From the NCBI GenBank assembly GCA_947685225.1, contig CANTUV010000077.1, forward strand, positions 818,501-882,500: DNA of 64,000 nucleotides, read 5' to 3'. This DNA is from Garcia nutans. Its lineage: Eukaryota; Streptophyta; Magnoliopsida; Malpighiales; Euphorbiaceae. Made by a program: the position numbers and the translations under genes. The notes under the pieces were generated by a model that saw nothing but the letters and a program-made list of their open reading frames with translations, was not told the origin of the DNA and did not search any database. Below, piece after piece: positions 1 to 12,336 of the stretch (the first letter of the stretch is position 1; each line of letters begins with the position of its first letter).

Positions 1-3000
1 GGATTTCAATACATGATAATCAACTTATTTATTAACTCCATAAAAAATATCTTATTTAGTGCATCAATTATATATTATGGTTGAAATAATAAGTGTAAAT
101 AAGATTTAAAAATGTAATTTTTATAAATTTAAATGTAATTTTAGTATTATTTGATTATAATTTATTAATAAATAAAAAATATATATAATTTTAAATAATT
201 GATTTTTAATTAAGAAAAAAAGTTTGGAGTGGAAGTAAATATTATATTGAATGCTTGCTACACATGATAAATATATTTCAATTAAAATAACTAATCCATT
301 TTAATGGTTCCATGTCCATTGGTTGTTGAAACATCAAAAACAATCAATCTATTGCATGTACTATTTTAATTTGGCAAGTATATGAACAAATATTTTAATT
401 TAAAACAAGGCAAAATTAGCTAATTACATTATATTATACAAATCTATTAACTTAAAATACCTTAATTTTACCTTCTTTTTTAATAACTCTATTGTATTAT
501 CTAAAAATAAATTATTATACATCAAATTTTTATAATGTTTGTAATTGTATCTTTCGATCAAAATTAGCTATTTGAATTTTCTTTTCTATCCTAATGACAT
601 ATAATATATACGAACTAAAAATATAAATGACATATTACTATTTAGTTTCGTAAATTTAATTTAATTAATAATTACATACTTTTGTTGAACAAATTAAATG
701 ATTTTTTACATTTATTTTTCTTAATAAAATAGCCATTTTGCTTAAAATAATTTTTTTTTATTAATGTGACAAAAAAAAAATTAAGATACCCTTGTGTGTG
801 GTACATATATACTTGTGGTTATTATAAAACCTAATATATTACATTCTCTATTTTTTCATTTATTTTAAAATAAAACTCAAATTAAATATTTTTTTTGGAT
901 TTTTACCTAATTTTTCTAAAAAGAATTATTCTCTATGCCTTAAATAATAAAAATATATATTTTTTTATTATAAATAACAAATCAAAAAAAATGTTATGCT
1001 TTTATTTCAATTGTTTTATATTACATTTATATTTTTTTTACCAATATATATATTTTGGGGATTTCATTGCTTTGAAAAGGATTTTACAACCATTAGCCAA
1101 ACATTTTTAATTAGTATTTTAGGAGATAATATATAGCAAATATTACATAAAAATTGATACAAATAAAATTTTATTATGAGGCATACCAAGATATGGTTTA
1201 ACTATAAATATATGTTCTCTTGAACCTCTAAATAATATAGTTAAAATCGATTATGCTTGCCTAAAATATGTCAAAAAAAAATTCACATATTACAAAAAAA
1301 AAATTACAAAATTTATTAAATTTGCTAAAATTTTTTGTTAGTTTATAAATTTACCAAAAATATATAATATATATAAAATTTATTATGAATTTATTATATA
1401 TATTATAATAATTTATGTAAGTTATTACATGCTTGTTATGAGTTCATTATTTGTTTATATAAAATGATTGCACACTTTTCTGATGATAAATCTAAAAATT
1501 TTAAAATAGCTTATGAGAGACATAATTTTTTTTTTTGGGATAATTACACTTTTCATCATATTTTATAAATTTTTTTTTATTTTTACCAGAGAAATTTTAG
1601 TAATTTTATAATAAACTCATAATAAACTATGTAAATTAATGAATTCATGATAAAACGTATATGATAAGTGAAATTCGAATATATATTTTTCTACCGATTT
1701 TAGTATGAAATTGAGTTGAATTAATTTATTCTAAGCTTATTTATATTTTTTAATTTATATATTTTTGAATTAAGCTTAATTTGAATTAATTTCTTGTAAG
1801 TTAGTGTAAACTGAAATTTTAGATAGAATTGAATATTTATAGCTTCAAGTAAGAGTTTGGTGGTGATAATGTGCAAGATTGAAAAAGTGGTCTTCATAAA
1901 ATTGATAGAGGACATTTCAAGCTTTTCAGAAAAGATCTGGTTCATCAAAATCTGAGTTTGTTTGGGTCTCCAACTAAAAAGTTAAAATTGGGTTTAAAAT
2001 ATAGAAGCGGATTTTCAGTCCGAGTCACTAAGAGTAATTAAGCCATAACTTAGATTTTTGAAACCCAAATAAGGTGATTCAAAAGCCTAAAATCATCTAC
2101 TCTTCAAGGGCTACATTTTTATCGAAGGAGTCAATTAAAGATAAAACTTCTATCTAATAAAAAATTGACCGAAAATTTTAAATTTAAATTTTTGGGATAA
2201 AAATTGAGTAGGAGTAGGAGTTTATTTTAGTAAGGTGAAGAGGGAGGTGAATAGGAATGTCAGTAGCATCCTGGGGTAATTTTCTAGTAGACTTTTCATT
2301 TTATTCTAGGGTTGATTAGGTTTTTCACCGTTGGAGATCAAAAGAAGAATAAGATTATGCTTGAGAGGACTTCGTAATCTCTACAAGATTTTTCATCTGT
2401 CTAATTTGAATTCTTTATTCGGTTTAGATTTTTATAGTTTATTGTTCATAAAAATATAATTTATAAATTACATCAATCATTAATTTTTTTATTAGAGAAA
2501 GAGAAAAATTAAAAATTTAAGAATTGATAACTTTGATTTAAGAAAGATTTGAATTAGTTTAAAAAGTTATTTTTACCCATTTGAAATAATTCGAATGAAA
2601 TATAATCCTACTAGTTTATCTCAATTATTTGAAGTTAAAAAATTTAAATTTAAATTTGAATGAATAGATAACTATCTTAGTTTAATTTAATTTTGAATTT
2701 GGATTTAATATTGAATTTTAAATTAAGGATTAAGTAATTACTTTTTAAAAATATAAAATTAATTAATTAGTTTTCAGATAATAGTCAACTTGAATTTTGA
2801 CTAATTAAATAGTTTATTCTTTATGAAAATGATGTCTATAAATATTTATTACTTGTAGGATTCGTATATTTGCGGTTAGAATTGATACACACACAAATCG
2901 ATCAACAGTATAATAAACTTATAATAAACTGTTTAAATATGATATTTTTATAAAAAATATAAATTCTAATAAATCTGAAAATATTTTAAAAAATATGGTA

Positions 3001-4718
3001 AATTTAATTTTTTTATTTTTTTTGTAAAGATTTTAATTTTTTTTATAAAATTATTAGTAATCTTTGATGAGGTGGGCAATATGATCACGACAAGACCAAT
3101 GTCTTTCTATTTGTATGCACTTTTTTTACACATTAATTAGTTTCCTAAGCATCCTATAAACATGTGTTGCTAATGAAATGAAATGAAATTTTCAAAAAAT
3201 ATAAAATTAAAAAAATATGCAATGTGATGGTCCCAATTCACATAAAGCATTAAGTTAATCCCACGTAAATTTAAAATAAAAAATTTATAAATTAATATAT
3301 AATGAGAAACTATCATTAAGTTATAATGTTGAACATTTTAGTTATGATAATATACAATATACTAATAATGCGTGTTATAATTTTAATATTCTTATATAAT
3401 TGTTAATCTCTCATAATTTATATTAATAATAAAAATTTAATATAAATAATAAAAAAATAAAAAAATAATTTATATAGATGGATTAAGTTTAATTTAAATA
3501 ATAAGAATTAATTATTGTAAGTTAAAATTGATTCATAAATAATATGTTATTTAGAATCAATTTATTTTTTTTAAAAAGCACATATCCATATATCACCCAT
3601 TATATATGTATAATATTATTAAATATTGAAGGTTGAGATTCTTATCAAATTGAAATAATTAATATAGAGACGAAATAAAATTTTAATTTGACAATTTTGC
3701 TAATTTAATTGGGCATACTTTTTATTGGACTTTCTTTCAACTTTTATCTGAAAATCATGCTTTATAATTTGTCTTGTGAGTATTTCAATATAGCTAATTT
3801 TATACAATATTAATTAAGGATTTACTAATTACATACTTAATATTAATACATAAAATTGATGATGTGAGATGCTTGCATCTAAAAAGGAAAAAAATATTTA
3901 AAATTTTGTGATTTGAATCGTTAATTTATTTTTAAAGAATATTGAAATCGATAAAATATATTATTTGATTTGATATTTTTTTTTGAGAAATGATTTCATA
4001 TTTAATATGTGATATTTGATTAATTTTTATTATGTAATTTATGTTTATATTAAAATATTATAATGTCTATGGATCTTATTTGATATTTTTAATTAATATC
4101 TATATTATAATATGTATTTATTCAAAAATTGGTAGGTAAAATCAGAATTGAATTGTTTTAAAAAATAATTAAATCGTATTTTATGGAAAAAATTATATCC
4201 CTCATCAAATTTTATAGTTTTTTTTTTCATATATTTTGCCAAAAATATTTTTTTCATTTTATAAAAATTTATAATAAATTCATAATAAATTTAAAGAAGT
4301 TATTATATGTATAATAAATTTATAATAAACTATACAAATTTGAAGAATTTATAGTTAATTATAAATTTTAGTAAATTTAAAAATATTTAAAAAATTTATA
4401 AATTTATAATTTTTTTTATTTTATATTTAAAGTACAAATCCTTAAAACATTAACAGAAAATTATATCCTCTACTGTTTTTTTATAAAATTTTATATAAAT
4501 ATGATATTTTTTAAAAAATTATAAATTTTTATAAATCTAAAAATATTTTTAAAAATATAATGAATTTAAATTTTTTTATTTAAAATTTTTTATTTTTTAT
4601 AGTATTTTTATAAAGATCCCAAACAAAAATATTTGGCCGGCCCATTTTGTTTTAACAATAGCACGGAGTTTCAAGCCCAAGAATCAGAGAAAGAGTCAGG
4701 CAAGACAAACAATCGCAA
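1..4718. other. AT-rich intergenic DNA
   Basis: I see no gene here. Open frames are short, low-complexity and without recognisable domains. Around 1528-1640 and 4200-4330 there are degenerate copies of a dispersed AT-rich sequence (runs like TTTATAATAAATTCATAATAAA) that recurs near 9530-9660, 20400-20520 and 21010-21090. The last few hundred bases contain the promoter and 5' leader of the isopentenyltransferase gene; no clear TATA box stands out from the AT-rich background. Confidence 0.6.
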
Positions 4719-7700
4719 ATGGAATTGGAGAGTGGCAATGCCGGTGACACTCAAATGGTTCTGCAAAACCCTAGCTATGGAGGAGAAACAAGTTCAATGA
4801 CTAACAAAGAAGAAGAGAAACCGAAGGTTGTGGTGATAATGGGTCCTACTGGTTCAGGAAAATCTAAATTGGCCATTGATTTAGCAACCCACTTCCCCAT
4901 TGAAATCATCAACGCCGATTCTATGCAAGTCTACCATGGCCTTGATGTTCTTACCAGCAAGGTTCCCTTTCATGACCAAATGGGTACTCTCGGTTTCTCT
5001 TTTTACTCTTGGGTATGTTGCATTTATCGTTTTTGTGATTTTGTGGGTCAATTATTTGTGTTGTAGGAGTTCCCACCATCTGTTAGGGACTATAAGCCCA
5101 AACGTGGAATTCACAGCTAAGGCATTCCGAGATTCTGCTATTTCTGTGAGTATTTTGTGGCCCATTTTTTTTAATATTTTCAATTGATTGAATTGAAGAT
5201 AGTTCTTTTGCAATCATGGTTGTTTGAGTTGTGTTAAAGTTTTCTTTTTTGTTTCAAATTTGACGTCTTTTTGCTCTTATCAAGTAAACAATGAGACTTT
5301 TTTTTAACTATTATTTGCATTTTCTGACTTGGTTATGTTGACTGGTTTCCAGCTTATCAATGAAATATTGTCACGCAACTGCTTGCCAGTTATTGTTGGG
5401 GGTACCAATTATTATATTCAGGTAGAGAACTCTCAGATTTTATCATTTTCAGTTAGGTGTATTGGAGCCTATAGCTGTGTTATGCGAAAAATATGCATAG
5501 TCTTCAGTTTATATCTATTGCACTTGATAATTGCTCAATTTTAACATCCTAGATTCAAGAAGGTGAAAATGTAGGTTTACTGCAGTGCCTTGCTAGAGCT
5601 TAACCATTCACGTGGCAGCATGCAATTTCTACCATTGTGCTAGTTTCTAATGACTTCTCTAAATTTGTGTGATTTTGAATATGTTTTGCAATGACAAGAA
5701 GTTTTCTCATCAAATTATTGTTTCTTTTAGGACATTTGCATTACACATGTTAGCTCTTATGTTGTTTCTGCTGATACTTCTTTGCTTATGTTTTACCCTT
5801 TTTTTGACTGTTCACCGTATTTAGGCTCTTGTGAGTCCATTCCTTTTAGATGACACTGCAGAAGATTTGGACGAGTGCTCTCAGAATCAGTCCCCTGGTA
5901 TAGTAGCTACTCCATTGCTTTAAAATTGAATTCACAATTTCAATATTATTGATATATTCTATGGCTTATAGGAGATAAGCAGAGCAATCAGGTGCCTGAA
6001 CTTGGTAATAATGGTTTGAATAGCTATGATTATCTTAAAGACCTTGATCCTGTTGCGGCAAACAGAGTCCATCCAAATAACCATAGAAAAGTAGGCATCA
6101 CAACTCCCTACTTGTCATTTTACAGTAATTGAAATATTTGTTAAACTATGTGTATTTTTACCTTTTCCAATAGACTCAGTGTTGCTTTATGATTGAAGAA
6201 AAAGTTTCACTGTTACTCCCTTCGTCATTTTTCTCATTTCTCCTATTTGTGGACTGGAATTATTCTTCTGGTCTGGGAGGCTAATGAATTTCTCATAACT
6301 GTTGACAATATCTTTATCTTAGTTTTCATTTAATTATGTTGCATGTGCTTGTTCAAATCAGCAATTGTGCTTGATTTGTTTTCAACCCCATTAATGTGTG
6401 TGCAACATCAATCCATATTTTTCCTTATATATTGTGTATAATTTCATGAAGATCCAACAAGTTATACTTTAGATGTTCCTGTCTTTGGTTCTGTTTTGCA
6501 GATCAATCAGTACCTTAATTTGTATGCTCGCTCAGGTGTTGTCCCTAGCAAGCTTTATCAGGGAAAAGCTTCAGAGGTTGGTAATTTTTACTATTATTTA
6601 TCCAAGTAATATAATATTTGTGTGTGTGTGTGTTATATGCATATACACGTTATTTTTGTGAAACTGTTTTGTAGAAGGATGCTTCATGTCACTGAACTTT
6701 TGTTTCATAGTGATCAAGTTCTGGCATTGATTTAAGAAAGGTACCATCGTGAATATGTTGATTAAAAGCCAAAATTGAAGTAAATTTAACATGTTTTAGT
6801 TATTAAAACTTCAAGATGGTTGAACAGAGCATATTTTGCAACACTTTTTTTTTTTTGAAATAGTTTCAATGTCAATGCTAAATAGGCTATTAGTAATTTT
6901 TGTTTTAGGGCCATGGTTGCCATTTGAACTTTTTCACTAGATGCATAAAATTTTATGGCTGTATTGAAAAAATTCGAAATGCAATATATCATAAGATGAT
7001 CATTCTTTGATTCAAGTTTCTGCATCTCTTGATAGCTATTTTTAGCACTGAAGTGCAGATAGTGTTTTAGCACTGAAGTGTAGATAACGGTTTTTTCTTA
7101 GATGAAACAAAATTTGCTTACATACTCATTAAATTTTGTTAACATTTTGCATCTGGCAGGGCAGAACTGTGGTCACATTAACAATTGTAGATTCAACTGC
7201 TGTTTTATTTGTGTTGATGCTGCAATCCCTGTGCTTGATGAGTATGTGGGGCAAAGTGTAGATTGTATGATTGATGCTGGATTGCTTGGTGAAGTTTATG
7301 ATATTTACAATCCTAATGCAGATTATACCCGAGGCTTGCAGCAAGCCATTGGCGTACGGGAGTTTGAAGATTTTCTGAGAGTTTATCTTTTAGAAGGCAG
7401 GAATTATAAGGCAAATGATTCTACTGATGAATCTTGCTTCATGGAGTCAGTAAACAAGGAGATGTTGAAGGATGCTATTGGAGAGATCCTCTGTTCCTCT
7501 GATGATAACAAACTCAAAATTCGTTTATTTGAAGCATTTGACAAAGTAAAATTAAATACACGAAGACTTGTTCGTCGTCAAGTAGGTTTGTGTTGCAACA
7601 GTTCATATGTTTTTAGGCATGCATGTGAGATATATATATTTATTCACTTTTCATTATCTTTTGCACTTGAAAATGAACTTGCATTTCGATTCTCAGATAT

Positions 7701-9177
7701 GTTGACTGCTTTATTTAGAAAATTGGATAATATCATATATAGTTATGGTCTGTGCCACCCTCTCCAAACGTGTGAATATCCAACTGAAATTGTAGTTGGA
7801 AAATTTTGCCTTAACAATGCCAACTTCTCTTGTTTCATTGTTTGTTAGGATCTTAAATCATCTCTGCATGATGAGAACTTCATAACCAATGTTGTCATTG
7901 TTATTATTGTTTTCTGGGCACGAACTAGTCTACCCTGAATGATTTAATATACATAGTTTTTGGAAAATGCTAGCTTTAATTTACAGCTATGATCGACTCT
8001 GAAAGTGCTGATTTAGTCCTTATCCTGAATTTCTATGCGCATAGGGCATGTACTGCCGACTCTTTTGACTTATGATCAATTTGAAAGCTGTAGTGACGCG
8101 ATTGTTGTTGTTTTACAGAAAAAAGAGGCTTACTCGGCTTCAAACACTGTTTGGCTGGAATATGCATTATGTTGATGCAACACAATCCTTATCATGTAAA
8201 GCCTTTCAGTATCCTATTTGTTTCTAGCATAGAATTTTTTTTTTTTTTTTTGCATCCTCTGGGCACTTCCCTCTATGAGACTGGATAAATTATATGTTAC
8301 AGGCAAATCAGATGAATCATGGTCTGCACAAGTAGTTGGCCCTGCTGTGGAAGTCATCAGATCTTTTTTAAGCGATGAAGGAAACCCGGTGCTTGATTCG
8401 AGGGCTTGCGATGAAGCCCAAATGAAATCAATTCAAATCAACTTGTGGACCCAATATGTGTGCAAGGTGAGCAATGCTTCAAGTAGTTTGGGAAATTACC
8501 TGTTTTTGCTCCTCATTTTTTACTTTTATGTTGCTTCTGCTATATAAATTGGCGGTTAGTAAGATATTGGACTTAGTTTATAAGCTGATTACAATATCTA
8601 AATATAAATTGACATGTTTGTTTAGACAATTTATGAGTTTATAAGCCCATTTTATAAACTAAAACAAAAGAAAAAAAACCGGGGTGACTAGTTTATTATT
8701 TTAATGCTTATAAATACTTGGTCTGTAAGCTAGTTTGGAAAAATATTTTACTAATTGCCCTTGTTTATTTCGATAAATATTCTTGATAATATAATTTTGT
8801 ATTATTCTTAGTCATTTTAATAGTAAAAATGTTCTTATATACTGATTTTTATCGAATATGTTAGATGTTTATCAATCATTTATAAATACTTAAAATAAAT
8901 ATATAACTGCCTTAGATGTTAAATGCTTATAAATTCATATTGATTTATAAACATTTAGGGCGTATAAGCTAATTTTTGCAAGCTTGGCCAGGAACACCTG
9001 CTAACACGGAAGTCTAGGCTCTAAGATTGGTGTGCTTATGATGTATGTATTGGTAGGCTTGTGAAGAAAGGGTGCGTAAAGGAGCTGGAACAGCACAAAC
9101 AAGGCCGTGGGCATCGAAAACGGGTTTCTCAGCTTCGGAAGGGTGAAAGGAAAGGTGGTTCTTTGGTAAAGGATTAA
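4719..9177 (+). CDS. IPT2: tRNA dimethylallyltransferase, IPT2 type, ten exons, with frame breaks
   Basis: Transfers a dimethylallyl group to A37 of tRNAs that read UNN codons; the plant IPT2 class is a cytosolic or nuclear tRNA-modifying enzyme and an indirect source of cis-zeatin. Exons by homology and GT-AG sites: 4719-4983, 5067-5145, 5353-5421, 5825-5897, 5972-6090, 6502-6576, 7165-7581, 8119-8195, 8303-8466, 9057-9177. The P-loop GPTGSGKS is at residues 42-49 and the catalytic Asp is in NADSMQVY (D67). Later landmarks are VGGTNYYIQ (exon 3), DPVAANRVHPNNHRK (exon 5), GLLGEVYDIY and YTRGLQQAIGVREFEDFL (exon 7), WTQYVCKAC (exons 9-10) and EQHKQGRGHRKR (exon 10), the last two being halves of the family's C2H2 finger. 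Three places do not keep frame: exon 2 lacks one base, exon 8 has one extra A in A6, and exon 10 is about 8 bases short inside the finger. It is either a decaying copy or error-bearing sequence. Family assignment is firm; function of this copy is not. Confidence 0.85.
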
Positions 9178-9460
9178 ATAGATTAATATAAATATGTATT
9201 TATATTAATTAAGTATTAAATGCTATTTATTGTAATATTATTACTAAATCCAATTTAGTGTTTATTGGTTCAATTTTATTTATTAATTATATAACTCAAT
9301 TCGACTAAATTTTAATTCTAATTTTTTCTTCATTATAATTAGTAAGTAAACCTGGGATTCCAATATTATAACTAACATCATATTGTGTGATTAGATATAA
9401 ATACAAAATGCATATTAATCTACACTAAATGAAAAATAAAAATTTATTATTATTAAGAAA
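9178..9460. repeat. Dispersed repeat, copy 1 (second copy at 16550-16805)
   Basis: The 3' flank of the isopentenyltransferase gene resembles 16550-16805 over its whole length. Shared landmarks in the same order are TATAAATATGTA-TTTATAT, CATTACTAAATCCAA, GTTTATTGGTT and AATACAAAATGCATATTAAT followed by TACACTAAATGAAAAA. It is noncoding. It could be a transposon fragment or a segmental duplication. Confidence 0.6.
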
Positions 9461-9995
9461 AGTATTAAATTATGTGATAATATTGAAAATTTATAATTTT
9501 AAAAATATTATCTTTATTTCTTTGGTTATTTTATGATATATTTTTTAAATTTTTATATTTTTACCAGAAATTTTTAGTTATTTTATAAATTAGATAATAA
9601 AGTTATAACAAATTTATAAAAGTTATCATATGTATAATAAATTTATAATAAATTTTCTATATGCATGTGATCGATCTTTAATTAGTTCAAGGAGTAAAGA
9701 TAAACATTGTATTTATAAATAATAAAACCCATTAATTACCATGTGATGTTAATATACACATGTAATTTTTTTTTCTTTTTTCTTCTGCAATTTTCATTAT
9801 TTTTTTTTACTATTAATCGCATGTGCAATAATAATTCTTAGGATATAGAAAATTTAACAGACAAGCATAATTAAGTATGCACATATGAGACATTTGACCA
9901 ATAGGAAGAGAAAGTTATCCTTTACCAATAAAAAATTAAATATAATGAGGTGCTTCATTGGATGTATTATGTGTGTATGTAGATTGAACGATGTG

Positions 9996-9997
<2 letters not shown>

Positions 9998-10067
<70 letters not shown>

Positions 10068-10090
10068 TATTATTATTATTATTATTATTT
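9998..10090. repeat. AAT trinucleotide microsatellite
   Basis: A near-perfect run of TAA units, more than twenty in a row, turns into ATT units at about 10065, so the tract is partly self-complementary. The poly-Asn/poly-Tyr frame across it is an artefact of the repeat. Confidence 0.95.
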
Positions 10091-10397
10091 TGAACAATTT
10101 GAATATTTTTTAGAACAGAAAAAATGAATTACATATAAATCTATTCAAATTATTATATACATATTCATGTTATTAGATTATATCTTAAGACGTAATTTCA
10201 TAAGATGAAAAATTAATAATATATTATTTTTTCCCTTTTTTCTTATCATGTACACAACATCTTAATTGCGATCGTCTATCCAAGGATAATTAAACAAATT
10301 ACAAACTATCTAAATATAGATCACTTCATTAATCCATATAAAATAAGATATTTTACATATTATTTCTATGAAATATTTCATCTTAAATGCATATGTG

Positions 10398-10400
<3 letters not shown>

Positions 10401-10469
<69 letters not shown>

Positions 10470-10470
10470 T
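10401..10470. repeat. AAT trinucleotide microsatellite, second tract
   Basis: A second uninterrupted run of TAA units, over twenty copies, only about 330 bp after the first. Confidence 0.95.
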
Positions 10471-10504
10471 GAAAACTTTTCCTAATTAAACATGTGCCAT
10501 AAAT

Positions 10505-10533
10505 GAATAAATAAATAAATAAATAAATAAATA
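10505..10533. repeat. AAAT tetranucleotide repeat
   Basis: About seven AAAT units followed by a short GA run (GAGAGAGAGG), just upstream of the TATA box of the RIP relic. Confidence 0.85.
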
Positions 10534-10563
10534 GAGAGAGAGGAGATTGCATGGGTTTTCCTC

Positions 10564-10571
10564 CTATAAAA
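10564..10571 (+). promoter_or_regulatory. TATA box of the RIP gene
   Basis: CCTATAAAAGGAG lies about 70 bp upstream of a donor-like site (GTAAGT at about 10638). A leader rich in CTCTCACTC follows, typical of a plant 5' untranslated exon. An acceptor (TTTTTGACAG) ends at about 11114, so the leader probably contains an intron of roughly 475 bp. Confidence 0.55.
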
Positions 10572-10896
10572 GGAGATGATATGTGAAGCTACAAACCATC
10601 TCTCACTCTCATCATTCATTTCTCATTTACTCAATTTGTAAGTACTCTTCTTTTCTTCTCTAAGTAGTTGAGTTTTTCTCAAACTTAATTTTTTCAAACA
10701 TAAGCTAAGTTTTTTAATTTCTTTTGTTGATTCAGAACATCTTTTTGGGTTGATTTTAGTTTTTTTTCAAGATGTTAATTAGCTTTCGTTTTCATTAATT
10801 CATTTTTAAAGTGATTTTATTCTATTGTTTATGAGAGCTTATATATATATGTATATATATATATACACAATATCTTCATTCAGATAGATTTATAAG

Positions 10897-11050
10897 TAGG
10901 GCGAAATCAGAGGAGGGGCCAGAGGGACCAGTGATCCTCCATGCCGGTGGCAAATCTCTTAATTTTTTGTGACCTCTTATGTCTCTTTGGCTTAGTGTAT
11001 CTCTCCCCTGTCATTTTATTTCGATGGCCCGCTTCTAAATTTCTGGTTCC
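10897..11050. mobile_element. Possible short hAT-like element in the leader intron
   Basis: The segment begins with AGGGCGAAATCAGAGGAGG and its far end, read on the other strand, has an imperfect counterpart (GAAATTTAGAAGCGGGCC), so the termini look like eroded inverted repeats. The start also resembles the terminus of the MITE at 27113. No target duplication was found. Confidence 0.3.
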
Positions 11051-11145
11051 ATTACTGTTTATGAGTACTATAATTTCATAAGTTTATTGATAATCTTTAT
11101 GTAATTTTTGACAGGTGAAATTTGAAAGGAACTTGGCAATCAAAC

Positions 11146-12336
11146 ATGAAGGTGTGGGTTGTGATACTTGCAGCATGGTTTTGCTTAAATATTACATTTG
11201 GATCAGCTAGAGTTAGCTCTCCTCTAGCAAATGATGATGATCTTCTTAACTCCACACTTGCTGCAGACACAGTAATTAGCTTCACCACTCAAGGTGCCAC
11301 AACAAGAAGCTACTCAGCATTTCTTCAACCGATAAGAAATATAGCAAAAAGTGGTACGGTAAAACCTGCCTACATTGTCACACCTCATTTTTATAATACT
11401 AGAGTGGATCTAACTTATAATTTAATTAAGTCATTTTATGGTTTTAAAGCCTGCCTTGTCCCTCTAATCGGTGGTGGGACAAACTTCAACGAGGGGCAAA
11501 CTTCAGAGACGATGCTGAATTTTTTAGGAGAGTATATGTAACACTTTAAGTAAATTCATGATGAGTCATTACAGGGGTGGAAATATTGTAAAAAAGTACT
11601 GTTTATCTTAAGCAAATTCCACGTCGATTAAGCACAGGGATGAAAAACAGTATATAAGGAAGGATGTGCTTTCGTCAGTAACAATGCATTTTGGGCCTAG
11701 AGATAAATTTGGGCCTGAGAATAAAGTCTTGCAAGCCTAGTCCAAAGCGGAAAATATTATTGCTAGACCGGGTTGTTACAGATGTACCAGTGTTAAGTGC
11801 TGCTACTGGAGCTAAACAATATCTTCTTGTAAAACTTTCAAACAAAGACAAAGACGTGACAATTGGATTGAATGTCATCAATTTGTATGTGGTTGCTTAT
11901 CAAGTGGGAGCTAATTCATATTTCTTTAGCGACGCTCCTGCTAATGCAAAAGTAGCAATCGAGTCAACGCCCAATTGGGTATTCTAGCGTTATCAGATGG
12001 CATTTATACACTTAATAAAGAAAAATCAAACCAGAGAAAATAGCTACTCCTCTAATAGTTATTATACAAATGGTTTCAGAAGCTACAAGATTCACATACA
12101 TTGAGAGAAAAGTGATTACTAACATTAACAAAAGGTTTAAACCACTTCCTGATGTTACTAGCCGTGAGAATAATTGGAAGTCTCTCTCTTCTGCAATACA
12201 AAAGTCTGATAAAAATGGAAACTTTCCAAAAGGTAGAGTAATTCAATTGCAAACTTCAGATCATAAACCGAACCTAATATCCAAAGTTAGCCAAATAAAA
12301 GATGATATGGGCATATTGTTGTATGTGAAGAAGTGA
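11146..12336 (+). pseudogene. Ribosome-inactivating protein (rRNA N-glycosylase) relic
   Basis: RIPs depurinate one adenine of the large-rRNA sarcin/ricin loop; most enter the secretory pathway. Three homologous blocks remain. Block 1 (11146 to about 11370) has a hydrophobic signal peptide (MKVWVVILAAWFCLNITFGSA) and the N-terminal strand ISFTTQGATTRSY. Block 2 (about 11781-11975) has the VPVL strand and NLYVVAYQVG, whose Tyr codon at 11886 is the first active-site Tyr. Block 3 (about 12040-12336) has the catalytic helix SEATRF, Glu at 12079 and Arg at 12088, and the Trp of ENNWKSL. Blocks 1 and 2 are parted by an LTR-like insertion with a stop at 11539. Between blocks 2 and 3 the roughly 60 residues that normally carry the second active-site Tyr have collapsed, with stops from 11985. 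No B-chain lectin follows, so it is of type 1, or a type 2 that lost its lectin. It should make no functional enzyme. Confidence 0.85.
11376..11780. mobile_element. Solo-LTR-like insertion inside the RIP gene
   Basis: The 405-bp segment starts TGTCACACCTC and ends GGTTGTTACA (TG...CA, as in many plant Ty3-type LTRs). It has a TATA-like TATATAAGG at 11651 and interrupts RIP homology exactly. The flanking pentamers (TACAT and GATGT) do not match, so the target duplication has decayed or one border is off. Confidence 0.55.

Noticed and set aside
9885..10552. Open frames with poly-Asn/Tyr and poly-Ile
   Set aside because: They are translations of AAT microsatellites.
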